From NCBI RefSeq assembly GCF_018599195.1, contig NZ_JAHFVK010000001.1, positions 124,001 through 188,000 on the forward strand: a stretch of DNA of 64,000 nt. The letters are read 5' to 3'. This DNA is from Croceibacterium selenioxidans. Lineage in GTDB: Bacteria; Pseudomonadota; Alphaproteobacteria; Sphingomonadales; Sphingomonadaceae. The translations under genes were made by a program, and so were the position numbers. Of the stretch, positions 16,346 through 24,264 are shown piece by piece. The notes under the pieces were generated by a model. That model had not been told where the DNA came from. It saw only the letters and a program-made list of their open reading frames with translations, and ran no database searches. Position 1 is the stretch's first letter, and each line of letters opens with the position of its first letter.

Positions 16346-17458
16346 ATGAACGAGCAGCCCCTATCCCTTCACGAGATACCCGCCGGCGTGCACAGTGCGG
16401 CGGATTACGCTCGCCTTGCGGCGGAGGTGATGGACCCGGCTCTGTTTGCCTATCTCGAGGGGGGCAGCGGACCAGGCCGGACAGCCGCCGAAAACCTCGC
16501 CGCGTTCGCGAACCTCGGCGTCGTGCCCCAGCCCTTGCGCCGGGTGAGCGGGGGGCACACCCGCTGCGTACTCAACGGGCAGCAACGGCCCCATCCGATC
16601 ATGCTGGCACCCGTCGGCTCGCAGGCGCTTTTCCACGCCGATGCCGAAAGGGCGTCAGCGGCGGCGGCGCAGGCCACCGATACCTGCTTCATCGCCAGCA
16701 CGATGGCGTCGCTTAGTCTTGAGGACGTGGCGGCGGTCGCGGGACCCGACAGGTGGTTCCAGCTCTACTTCCAGCCGGATCGTCAGGTCACGCGCGACAT
16801 TGTGCGCCGCGCCGAAACGGCGGGCTATACCGGACTGGTTGTCACGGTAGATACGCCGATCCAGCTTCCAAGCCATCGCGCTCTTGAGGCCGGATTCGTC
16901 CCTCCTTCGGAGATGGCCAATCTGCGCGATTATCCCAAACCGCCCGCCCAGGACCTGGAGCCCGGCGAAAGTGAGATCCTGTGCGGGATGATGCGGGGCG
17001 CACCGACCTTTGGTGACATCGATTGGCTGGCCCAGGAGACGGGCCTGCCGCTATGGGTCAAGGGTATCCTGCATCCCGAGGATGCGCGGGAACTGGTCAC
17101 GCGTGGCGTTTCCGGCATCATTGTCTCAAACCATGGCGGCCGGGCGCTTGATGGCGCGCCGGCCAGCGTCTCGGCAATCTCGGCCGTGCGCGCCTCGGTC
17201 GGAGACCGGTTCCCTCTCATGCTCGACAGCGGAATTCGCTCCGGCGCGGATGTGTTCAAGGCGATCGCGGGGGGCGCCGATGCAGTATTGGTCGGTCGCC
17301 TCCAGGCCTACGCCCTCAGTGTGGCCGGGGCCCTTGGCGTGGCTCATATGATAAAGCTTCTGCGCCAGGAGATGGAGGCGTGCATGGCCCTCTCCGGGTG
17401 TGCCACGCTGGCGGATGTGCGCGATACCGACCTGGTTCCTCTGGGCGCCGGGAGATAG
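16346..17458 (+). CDS. FMN-dependent alpha-hydroxyacid oxidase/dehydrogenase
   Basis: 370 residues covering one full TIM-barrel of the glycolate oxidase / L-lactate dehydrogenase (LldD) family. FMN and catalytic motifs are complete: P-V-G-S-Q-A-L-F-H near residue 90, the lysine in L-W-V-K-G-I, catalytic H263 and R266 in S-N-H-G-G-R, and the phosphate loop D-S-G-I-R-S-G-A-D with G-G-A-D-A-V-L-V-G-R. It oxidises a 2-hydroxy acid to a 2-oxo acid. It sits between a siderophore receptor and a PiuC-type dioxygenase with only 6 bp to the latter, so it may process a hydroxy-acid siderophore or carboxylate ligand (inference). Confidence 0.92.
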   Translation: MNEQPLSLHEIPAGVHSAADYARLAAEVMDPALFAYLEGGSGPGRTAAENLAAFANLGVVPQPLRRVSGGHTRCVLNGQQRPHPIMLAPVGSQALFHADAERASAAAAQATDTCFIASTMASLSLEDVAAVAGPDRWFQLYFQPDRQVTRDIVRRAETAGYTGLVVTVDTPIQLPSHRALEAGFVPPSEMANLRDYPKPPAQDLEPGESEILCGMMRGAPTFGDIDWLAQETGLPLWVKGILHPEDARELVTRGVSGIIVSNHGGRALDGAPASVSAISAVRASVGDRFPLMLDSGIRSGADVFKAIAGGADAVLVGRLQAYALSVAGALGVAHMIKLLRQEMEACMALSGCATLADVRDTDLVPLGAGR

Positions 17459-17464
17459 AGCGGC

Positions 17465-18148
17465 ATGATCGTCATCCTCGAAGGTGTGCTGGATAGCGAG
17501 ACGCTGGGCGCGGTTCGAAAGAAGCTCGCCGATGCCGACTGGGAGAGCGGTGCCAACACAGCCGGAGCCTTTGCCCGCGGCCAGAAGAACAACTGGCAGC
17601 TGCCCGATGGCGCACCCCTCGCCCTCGAACTGGGCGAGCGGATCGTTGACCGCCTGTGGACCGACCCTTTGTTCATTTCGGCGGCGCTTCCACGCAAGCT
17701 CTACCCTCCGCGCTTCAACCGCTACGGCGTGGGTCAGACCTATGGTGCGCACGTCGACGCGGCTTTGATGCGCGCGCCTGGATCGGACCGGATGGTGCGA
17801 ACCGACCTTTCGATCACGGTGTTCCTTTCGGATCCGGAAGACTACGACGGGGGAGAGCTGGAGATCGAAAGCAGCCTGGGTGCGCAAGCTGTCAAGCTCG
17901 CGGCAGGGGATGCCGTGCTCTATCCCGCAAGCACGCTGCATCGCGTGGCGCCCGTCACCCGTGGCGAGCGCCTGGCCTCGTTCTTCTGGATCGAGAGCCT
18001 TGTCGCCGATGTCGCGGAGCGCGAGATGCTGTTCGATCTCGACCAGACGATCCAGAGCCTGTCAGGACAACTGGACGCGGATAGCCCCGAACTTGCGGGC
18101 CTGTCGGGCCTTTACCACAATCTGCTGCGGCGTTGGGCAAAGACCTAA
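17465..18148 (+). CDS. Fe(II)/2-oxoglutarate dioxygenase, PKHD-type (PiuC/YbiX)
   Basis: 227 residues, the standard PiuC length. The iron ligands H96, D98 (G-A-H-V-D) and H159 (T-L-H-R-V-A-P) and the 2-oxoglutarate-binding R169 (R-G-E-R-L) are present at the expected spacing. Family members lie beside Fiu/PiuA receptors and are induced by iron limitation, but their substrate is not settled. Here the gene follows the alpha-hydroxyacid oxidase by 6 bp, so both belong to the iron operon. Confidence 0.95.
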   Translation: MIVILEGVLDSETLGAVRKKLADADWESGANTAGAFARGQKNNWQLPDGAPLALELGERIVDRLWTDPLFISAALPRKLYPPRFNRYGVGQTYGAHVDAALMRAPGSDRMVRTDLSITVFLSDPEDYDGGELEIESSLGAQAVKLAAGDAVLYPASTLHRVAPVTRGERLASFFWIESLVADVAEREMLFDLDQTIQSLSGQLDADSPELAGLSGLYHNLLRRWAKT

Positions 18149-18182
18149 CGGTGTCAGCGGGCGAAATCTCCAGGAGCATGTC

Positions 18183-18467
18183 ATGAAGAAGACGATCACG
18201 GCGTTGATTACGGCAGGCGCGGTCCTGACGGCCGGCCTCACGTCCTTGCCCGCCCTGGCTCACGGCAACGTGTCGTGCACCGTGCCGCGCAAGGAGCGGC
18301 AGCCTTCGGTCAAGTTGCAGCAGCAACTCAAGGAGGCCGGATGGAAGATCCAGAAGATCCAGGTCTATTACGGATGCTATGAAGTCTACGGCTTCGACGA
18401 GAATGGAAAGAAGGTCGAAGCCTTCTTCGATCCGCGAACGCTCCAGCGCATTGAGGCCGATGGCTGA
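18183..18467 (+). CDS. Small periplasmic PepSY-type protein
   Basis: 94 residues. A signal peptide ends at A-L-A-H-G, and the mature part has two cysteines (S-C-T-V-P and Y-Y-G-C-Y-E) and a PepSY-like pattern W-K-I-Q-K-I-Q-V-Y-Y ... Y-G-F-D-E-N-G-K-K-V-E-A-F-F-D-P. The ATG follows a C-A-G-G-A-G element by 4 bases. Similar proteins accompany siderophore receptor operons, so it is probably a periplasmic accessory. Its molecular role is not known. Confidence 0.82.
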   Translation: MKKTITALITAGAVLTAGLTSLPALAHGNVSCTVPRKERQPSVKLQQQLKEAGWKIQKIQVYYGCYEVYGFDENGKKVEAFFDPRTLQRIEADG

Positions 18468-18503
18468 TCGGCTCCCACGCGATCGAATTTGGAAATGACT
18501 GTC

Positions 18504-19244
18504 ATGTCCGCGAAATCCCCGCTTCTTCCCGACGCACGGCCAGAGTCTGCCGCGTCCGTCGTCGCCAGCTTGCGCGACGGGATGGTTGACCGCTTCCGGC
18601 GGCTGAACTGGATCGCCGTCGGTGTCACGGTTGGGCTGGAAGGGCTGATATTCGCCGCGCTTCTCTCCCTGGGCATCGGTTCGATGACCAAGTCCCGGGA
18701 AGAGAGATTGACGGTACTCGACGTTCGTCCGACCTCTCCCGAGGCGGCACCGCCATCTCCACCCAAGCCGGCGGAAGCCCACCTCGATCCTGTGGCGCAG
18801 CCGCAACCTCGGGTCGCCGAAATCGTGCCGCAGCCTGACCTCGTGGTCCCGCGGCCCGAGCAGCAACCGGCGGTGGAAACCCAGGCTCCCGTGCCCCCGG
18901 TCCCTTCACCGGCCCCGGTCGCCGCGCCTTCCGCTGCGCCAGCGGCACCCGGACCGGTCAAGGTTGCCAATCTCAATACGAACCTCCTGAGCGGGGCTCC
19001 GCCGGTCTACCCCAACGCATCCCGTCGCAAGCGCGAGCAAGGTACTGTCGTGCTGAGGTTGGTGATCACGGAGGATGGGCGGGTCGCAAGCGTCTCCGTT
19101 TCGCGATCGAGCGGCTTTCCCGCGCTGGATGACGCGGCCGTTGCGGCGGTTGGGAAGTGGCGCTGGTCCCCCACGGTAAGGGATGGCCGGCCCGTATCCA
19201 TTACCGGGCTGGTGCAGATCCCCTTCAAGCTGAACGACGCCTAG
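18504..19244 (+). CDS. TonB family energy transducer
   Basis: 246 residues. The N-terminal anchor helix lies at about residues 35-57, a proline-rich spacer (P-P-S-P-P-K-P, P-V-P-P-V-P-S-P-A-P) spans the periplasm, and the C-terminal domain (about 165-246) has the TonB_C signature V-Y-P-N-A-S-R-R-K-R-E-Q-G-T-V-V-L-R, then A-L-D-D-A-A-V-A-A-V and W-R-W-S-P. The ATG at 18504 gives the most usual N-terminus; an in-frame ATG lies 9 bases upstream. It probably powers the receptor upstream together with ExbBD encoded elsewhere. A cytoplasmic segment of about 34 residues before the helix is longer than usual. Confidence 0.9.
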   Translation: MSAKSPLLPDARPESAASVVASLRDGMVDRFRRLNWIAVGVTVGLEGLIFAALLSLGIGSMTKSREERLTVLDVRPTSPEAAPPSPPKPAEAHLDPVAQPQPRVAEIVPQPDLVVPRPEQQPAVETQAPVPPVPSPAPVAAPSAAPAAPGPVKVANLNTNLLSGAPPVYPNASRRKREQGTVVLRLVITEDGRVASVSVSRSSGFPALDDAAVAAVGKWRWSPTVRDGRPVSITGLVQIPFKLNDA

Positions 19245-19288
19245 GCCGCCACTGACCGCGCCGGCATTCTGGCAATCCAATCGAGCGG

Positions 19289-19350
19289 TTGCCGTCGATT
19301 TGCCGACGATGTTATCATCCGGCCACGACCCAAGAACATAACAGTCGTGG
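19289..19350 (+). promoter_or_regulatory. Candidate promoter and leader inverted repeat of hydroquinone dioxygenase operon
   Basis: A TTGCCG (19289-19294) and TTATCA (19312-19317) pair with 17-bp spacing resembles a sigma70 promoter. The leader then holds a 7-bp inverted repeat CCACGAC (19323-19329) / GTCGTGG (19344-19350), which ends next to the GGGAGGA ribosome site and could affect access to it. Both are pattern matches only. Confidence 0.35.
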
Positions 19351-19362
19351 GAGGATAGCGTC

Positions 19363-19854
19363 GTGGCTTACAAGACGCATGTCAGTTCGCTGAGCGCCTT
19401 CGAGAAAGGCGTGATCGAGCTCAAGGATGACCTTCGCAAATACGCGTTCTCGAACGTGTTCGAGGTGGCGAGCCATAGCCCTCCGTTCGAACGAACCGCG
19501 GTCGCGCAAAACCTCGAGTATGTTGCCGAGGTCATGCGAGTGGATGGCGAGTCCCCCTGGTATGCCGCGCCGCACGACGAGTTCGCCATCGTCATGGACG
19601 GCGAGATAACCTTCAACTTCGTCAAGCTCGCGGACGCCCAGGTGCCGAGCCACGCAGGCGGGGCGGCGCAGCTTGGCGCCAAGCCGAACGGTCCGACGAT
19701 GGGACGCGTGAGGGCGAGGCGCGGACATCAGGTGCTCTTGCCGAAAGGGGCGGCCTACCAGCTGACCTCGGCGGCGCCCGGGGTCGTCCTCGTCCAGACC
19801 ATGGACGGTCCGGTCACGACCAAGCGCTGGTCCGATATCTGCACCTTGAGCTGA
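19363..19854 (+). CDS. hqdA: Hydroquinone 1,2-dioxygenase, small subunit
   Basis: 163 residues, the size of the 17-18 kDa small subunits HqdA, HapC and PnpC. It is a cupin-like protein with H-D-E-F-A-I-V-M-D-G-E in the middle and a second strand set R-G-H-Q-V-L-L-P-K-G-A-A. The start is a GTG with GGGAGGA 8 bases upstream. In the family this subunit supports structure and part of the active-site surface, while iron is held by the large subunit encoded 11 bp downstream. Recognition rests on size, cupin pattern and pairing with the very clear large subunit. Confidence 0.88.
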   Translation: MAYKTHVSSLSAFEKGVIELKDDLRKYAFSNVFEVASHSPPFERTAVAQNLEYVAEVMRVDGESPWYAAPHDEFAIVMDGEITFNFVKLADAQVPSHAGGAAQLGAKPNGPTMGRVRARRGHQVLLPKGAAYQLTSAAPGVVLVQTMDGPVTTKRWSDICTLS

Positions 19855-19865
19855 GGGAGAGAACG

Positions 19866-20855
19866 ATGGACGTGCAATCTTCCAAAGTCGTCGCCATCGG
19901 AACCAATCCAGACACCGGCTACGACAGCTTCCGCCTCGGCCAGTTCACCTTCCGCCGCGACGAGTATTTCGCGCATATCGAATGGCCCAAGGGCAGCCAC
20001 ATCATCGAGATCGACCGGTTTCTGCGCGCCATGGTGCGTGATATCGGCTGGGGCTTCTTCTACGGCTGGATTTTCTTCGACGACATCTTTGGCACCACCA
20101 ATCACTACGGCACGGTCGACGTGTTTGCCGGCGCCTATGACCAGGGGTGCAAGGACCAGGGCATCGACCACCTGGAGACTTTTCCGGCCGAGGTGGTGAA
20201 GGACGCGTTCGAGACGATCAGCCGGAACTGGATCAACGAGGGCTACGATCCGCTCAGCGCCCCGCTCGAGACCGGATCGCCGCTGGGCTCGAAGACGCGA
20301 GAGCGCACCGATCCGCTGGTCCGCGGCTTCCAGTCCGCCACTCGCATGCTCGGGCTGGAGGGCGACGCGCCGGTCCGTTCCGACGCCACGGGCCATCCGA
20401 TCAACCGAGCTTTCGCCGACTTGGAGTTCGACAAGCCGGACATCGAATGCGAACCCGGCTTCGAAGGGCAGCTCCACGCGATCAACCTGTTCGACCACAT
20501 CGCCCGGGCCGACGTGACCTGGAACCCGTCTTTCACCGCGATCACCGGCGCCAGCATCTGCTGTGTCACCAGTGAAGAGCACATGCTGCCGGTAATCCAC
20601 GGCAACGACCGCAACGAGTGGTTCATCCAGCTCACCGACGAGATTCACTGGCAGATCGCCGACAAGAACTCCGGCCTGCCACGCGGGCGGATCGTGATGA
20701 AGGCGGGAGACGTGTGCGCGATGCCGGCCGACATTCGCCACCAGGGCTTTTCACCCAAGCGATCGATGCTGATGGTGATGGAGAACGGTACGCCCGGTCT
20801 TGAATTGCGCTACGCTTCGGGCGAACTCAAACCTTATCCGGTCGATTTCGGCTGA
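19866..20855 (+). CDS. hqdB: Hydroquinone 1,2-dioxygenase, large subunit
   Basis: 329 residues, close to the about 38 kDa large subunits HqdB, HapD and PnpD. The iron ligands known from PnpD (His, Asn, Glu, His with H-x-N-x3-E spacing and 47 residues from first to last His) are matched by H245, N247, E251 in H-G-N-D-R-N-E and H292 in I-R-H-Q-G-F. The enzyme opens hydroquinone between the hydroxylated carbon and its neighbour, giving 4-hydroxymuconic semialdehyde. GGGAGAG lies just before the ATG. Neighbours include the matching aldehyde dehydrogenase at 24265-25755. Confidence 0.95.
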   Translation: MDVQSSKVVAIGTNPDTGYDSFRLGQFTFRRDEYFAHIEWPKGSHIIEIDRFLRAMVRDIGWGFFYGWIFFDDIFGTTNHYGTVDVFAGAYDQGCKDQGIDHLETFPAEVVKDAFETISRNWINEGYDPLSAPLETGSPLGSKTRERTDPLVRGFQSATRMLGLEGDAPVRSDATGHPINRAFADLEFDKPDIECEPGFEGQLHAINLFDHIARADVTWNPSFTAITGASICCVTSEEHMLPVIHGNDRNEWFIQLTDEIHWQIADKNSGLPRGRIVMKAGDVCAMPADIRHQGFSPKRSMLMVMENGTPGLELRYASGELKPYPVDFG

Positions 20856-20904
20856 TCCCGTCACTGCCCCAATAACACATAATAGAAAGAAATCAGGGAG
20901 TTCC

Positions 20905-22836
20905 ATGCTCAACAACCTCGGCCGCGCGCGTCTTCGCGCCAGACTGCTTGCCGTTTCCGGATTCGCCCTTTCCCTCGCTGCCTGTGCGCAAACACCCGGA
21001 GCGGGTTCGGCCAACCAGGCCGCGCTGGCGAACGAGACCTTCGATTATGTAGGGTGGGACCAGTACCTCGGTGGGCCGGACAGCTCGCAGTACACCGCGC
21101 TCGACCAGATCACCCCGGCCAATGTCGGGCAGCTGCAGGTCGCGTGGGAGTTCCCGACGGGAGAGGGTGCCGCGCCGCAGTTCAATCCGATTGTCGTCAA
21201 CGGCCTGATGTATGTCCAGACGGGCGACGGCCAGATCGCGGCGCTTGACCCGGCGACCGGCAAGCAGCTGTGGAAGAGCGAGACTACCGGCCGCATCAGC
21301 ACGCGTGGGATCAATTACTGGCAGAGCAAGGACGGCAGCGACCGCCGCCTGGTCTTCCTCAACGATGGCCTCCTGCGCGCGATCGATGCGCGCACTGGCA
21401 GGTACATTCCGGGCTTCAGCGTCGACTTGCGCGATGCCCTTCCGGCCGGACACGCGGAGACGCCGCGGCCGCTGATGACCAACAATCCGGGGCGCATCTT
21501 CGAGGACACGATCATCATCTCGCTGCCGGCGGGCGGGGGCTATGCCTCGCACCCGGCAGACATCCAAGCCTACGACATCCGCACTGGCGCGCTGAAGTGG
21601 GTGTTCCACGTCGTGCCGCGCGTGGGTGAGGTCGGCTCCGACACTTGGCCCGAACAGGACCGCGAGAAGTTCGGCGGGGTCCACAACTGGTCGGAGTTCA
21701 CCGTCGATACCGAGACCGGCGTGGCCTACATCCCGACCGGCACGGCGCGTTCGGACTTTTATGGTGGCAATCGCCCGGGCGACAACCTGTTCGGGAACTC
21801 GATCCTCGCGCTCGACGCCCGTACCGGCAAGCGCCTTTGGCACTTCCAGACGGTTCACCACGACTTGTGGGACTTCGACCTGCCGAATGCGCCGAAGCTG
21901 ATGACCATCACCAAGGACGGCAAGAAAATCCCGGCGGTTATCGTTGTCGCCAAGCACGGCTTCGTATTCGCCTTCGACCGCCGCACCGGCGAGCCGATCT
22001 GGCCGATCGAGGAGCGCGCCGTGCCGCAGTCCGACGCGCCGGGCGAGCATACCTCGCCCACCCAGCCGTTCCCCACTTGGCCCAAGCCGTTCTCGCGCCA
22101 GACCTTCACCGAAGCGGACATCAACCCCTACATCCCGCCCGAGGACCAGGCGAAGCTGCGCGAACTGCTGCGTACCGCGCGCAACGAGGGCCTGTTTACG
22201 CCACCGAGCGTGCAGGGCTCGATCTCGATCCCGGGCCACAACGGCGGGACCAGCTGGGGCAACACCGCGATCGATCCGGTGCATCAGCGCCTGTTCGTGG
22301 TCAGCCGCGAGATCCCGGTGCTCAATACGCTGATCCCCGACACCAAGACCGACCCAAAGACGATGCCGGGCTACACTCCCGGCGTGACGCCCTTCAACAC
22401 GCCGTACAACTTCCTGATGCAGTCGAACGGCATGGTCGCGATCAAGCCGCCGTTCTCGTTCCTGACTGCCTACGACATGAATACCGGCGAAATGCTCTAC
22501 CACATCCCCAACGGGGAGAGCATGCTGCTGCAACAGCAGGGCATCACCGGCATCGGCAGCCAGGCCCCGCGCGGCGGCCCGGTGGCCACGGCCAGCGGGT
22601 TGCTGTTCGTCGGCACCGCGGGCGACCGCACCTTCCGCGCCCGCGATGCCGCGACTGGCAAGGTGCTGTGGGAGCACAAGCTAGACGCGGCGACCGAGGG
22701 TGTGCCGGCGATCTACGAAGTCGGCGGGCGCGAATACATCACCATTCCCGTCGGCGGAGACGGGCTGTTCTCGCACAAGGGCCAGCCCGATCCCGGACCC
22801 AGCCGTTATGTGACGTTCGCCTTGCCTGCGAGGTGA
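20905..22836 (+). CDS. PQQ-dependent dehydrogenase, lipoprotein form
   Basis: 643 residues from the ATG at 20905 with AGGGAG 4 bases upstream. The signal ends in a lipobox L-A-A-C27, so the protein is likely anchored in a membrane facing the periplasm. The rest is an eight-bladed quinoprotein propeller with repeated blades such as G-Q-I-A-A-L-D-P-A-T-G-K-Q-L-W and A-L-D-A-R-T-G-K-R-L-W. It resembles the soluble part of glucose- or alcohol-oxidising quinoproteins without the five-helix membrane domain of Gcd. The substrate is not clear; placement after hydroquinone dioxygenase suggests an aromatic alcohol or related catabolite. No pqq genes are in the window. Confidence 0.85.
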   Translation: MLNNLGRARLRARLLAVSGFALSLAACAQTPGAGSANQAALANETFDYVGWDQYLGGPDSSQYTALDQITPANVGQLQVAWEFPTGEGAAPQFNPIVVNGLMYVQTGDGQIAALDPATGKQLWKSETTGRISTRGINYWQSKDGSDRRLVFLNDGLLRAIDARTGRYIPGFSVDLRDALPAGHAETPRPLMTNNPGRIFEDTIIISLPAGGGYASHPADIQAYDIRTGALKWVFHVVPRVGEVGSDTWPEQDREKFGGVHNWSEFTVDTETGVAYIPTGTARSDFYGGNRPGDNLFGNSILALDARTGKRLWHFQTVHHDLWDFDLPNAPKLMTITKDGKKIPAVIVVAKHGFVFAFDRRTGEPIWPIEERAVPQSDAPGEHTSPTQPFPTWPKPFSRQTFTEADINPYIPPEDQAKLRELLRTARNEGLFTPPSVQGSISIPGHNGGTSWGNTAIDPVHQRLFVVSREIPVLNTLIPDTKTDPKTMPGYTPGVTPFNTPYNFLMQSNGMVAIKPPFSFLTAYDMNTGEMLYHIPNGESMLLQQQGITGIGSQAPRGGPVATASGLLFVGTAGDRTFRARDAATGKVLWEHKLDAATEGVPAIYEVGGREYITIPVGGDGLFSHKGQPDPGPSRYVTFALPAR

Positions 22837-22851
22837 GGCGGTCCCGACTGC

Positions 22852-22906
22852 CCTCCCGCTCGCGGGAGGTTGGGTAAGCCTGCTCCCCTCCCGCACGCGG
22901 GAGGGG
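22852..22906. terminator. Two tandem GC-rich hairpins between convergent genes
   Basis: Stem one is CCTCCCG / CGGGAGG (22852-22869); stem two is CCCCTCCCGC / GCGGGAGGGG (22885-22906). They lie between the PQQ dehydrogenase stop and the convergent secreted-protein gene, the right place for a bidirectional terminator. The shared C-T-C-C-C-G core makes them look like copies of one mobile intergenic hairpin. Confidence 0.6.
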
Positions 22907-22963
22907 GATACCCTCCAGATCCTCCCGGTGAAGCTGCGCCTCACACGGAGGATTTCGGGCCCG

Positions 22964-23689
22964 CTATCGTTCCTCGATCCGCAGCCGGGCCATGCCCGTT
23001 TCGTCGACGTACTCGCGATTATCCTCGCACACGTACTCGAGCAGCTTGTATCCCGGCATCCGCCGGTAGGTGTAAGAGTAGGTCCAGGGCTGGGCGAGGT
23101 ATTCGTCCTCGACCACGATTTCGTTGCGCAGGATATCGGGCGCGAGCAGGTGGAGCCGCTCTGTAATTTTCATGCCTTCGGAATGCGGCGTCCAGCGGAA
23201 CTGGACGTTTTCCTTGATCCCGGTGGTCTCGATCACGAGCGTCTCACCCTCCCAGTGCGCGACCGAGCGGCCGTAGAAGGTGGGATCGAGCTCGTCCCAG
23301 CGCGGCAGCGTCTCGTTCATGTAGACGCGACGCGTCTGGTTGAAGGCTTCCTGGGTGATGTTGATCTGTTCGGGCCGCTGGAAGATCTCCATCGGGAACA
23401 TGCCCTGCATCATCGCCGGCATGCCGTCGGGCAGGCACTTCACATAGTTGTCGCCCGCGGGTTGCCCCTCGGCCATGCGCGCCGCTAGCTTGGCCTCGTG
23501 CTCTTTCCACTTCGCCAGGTATTCGGGCTTGAGCGGCGGGTTGGGGATCGGTGTCGGCGCGTACTTCGGGTCGGGTGTCTCGCCCGCTTGCGGGTACCGT
23601 TCCCAGCTGCCGGTGAAGTCCGGTTCGGCCAGGGCCGGGGACGCCAACGCCGCGAGGCTGGCGCCAATCAACAGGGCTTTCGAAGCCAT
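22964..23689 (-). CDS. Secreted W-E-G-x-T-L-V-I motif protein of unknown function
   Basis: 241 residues; ATG at 23689 has AAAGG 6 bases upstream. A signal peptide ends at A-L-A-E-P. The mature protein has P-D-F-T-G-S-W-E-R at its start, then V-K-C-L-P-D-G-M-P, and the shared core V-A-H-W-E-G-E-T-L-V-I-E-T-T with R-L-H-L-L-A-P, Y-L-A-Q-P-W-T and L-L-E-Y-V-C-E-D-N. The same core is found in the genes at 41749 and 42729. No catalytic signature is recognised. It is encoded after a DUF6152 gene and probably works with it in the periplasm. Confidence 0.8.
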   Translation of the reverse strand: MASKALLIGASLAALASPALAEPDFTGSWERYPQAGETPDPKYAPTPIPNPPLKPEYLAKWKEHEAKLAARMAEGQPAGDNYVKCLPDGMPAMMQGMFPMEIFQRPEQINITQEAFNQTRRVYMNETLPRWDELDPTFYGRSVAHWEGETLVIETTGIKENVQFRWTPHSEGMKITERLHLLAPDILRNEIVVEDEYLAQPWTYSYTYRRMPGYKLLEYVCEDNREYVDETGMARLRIEER

Positions 23690-23708
23690 CGTCATCCTTT
23701 CCATCGGC

Positions 23709-24122
23709 TCAGGACGTGCGCTTGTAGTTCTGAGCGTTGGGCACGCCGGGCAGCATCTTGCGCCCGTCCGGAAGCGTCACTTCGAGCACGAGGCCGCCGG
23801 CCTGCCCGTCGCGCAGCGGCGCGACCACCACCGTGACCACGTCGCCCGTCTTGACCGTCCGCGAAGTCCAGCCCCCGCGGGACATCATGTTGATGCTGGT
23901 CATCTCCAGCGTGTAATGTTTGGTGCCGCCACCGGGCTGGTCGGCGTCGACCTCCAGGTAGGCGTGCGGGTTGGTCCATTGGTATTTGCTGACTTTGCCG
24001 TGCAGCGTGATCGAGCGGCTATTGTCGAACATCGCGAACGAATGATGCGCCAGCGCCGGCATCGGCAAGGCGACAGCGAAACTCAGCAGCGCAAGGCCGC
24101 GCGTCAGGTTTTTCAGATTCAT
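23709..24122 (-). CDS. DUF6152 family periplasmic protein
   Basis: 137 residues; GGGAG lies 5 bases before the ATG. The signal peptide ends at A-L-A-H-H-S-F, and the mature N-terminal H-H-S-F-A-M-F-D is the DUF6152 hallmark. The rest is a small OB-like beta domain: I-T-L-H-G-K-V-S-K-Y-Q-W-T-N-P-H-A-Y-L and later T-L-P-D-G-R-K-M-L. The two N-terminal histidines could bind metal (inference). A paralogue occurs at 43525-43944, and each is followed by W-E-G-motif secreted protein genes. Function is unknown. Confidence 0.85.
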   Translation of the reverse strand: MNLKNLTRGLALLSFAVALPMPALAHHSFAMFDNSRSITLHGKVSKYQWTNPHAYLEVDADQPGGGTKHYTLEMTSINMMSRGGWTSRTVKTGDVVTVVVAPLRDGQAGGLVLEVTLPDGRKMLPGVPNAQNYKRTS

Positions 24123-24264
24123 CGGCTCCCTCTCCGAACCTTTGTTCTTGGCGTCGAGTGTACCCCTAAGCTCAACGTCCGCAATGGGTTGTCGGAGGCT
24201 GTGCACAGGGCCTCGCATCGGCCGCGCTGGCGTGGCAAACAGCTGCAAAACAAGAGGGATGCCC

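Noticed and set aside
20893-22677. Long minus-strand frame over the PQQ dehydrogenase gene
   Set aside because: The plus strand has a full quinoprotein with ribosome site and lipobox; the reverse frame has no domain pattern.
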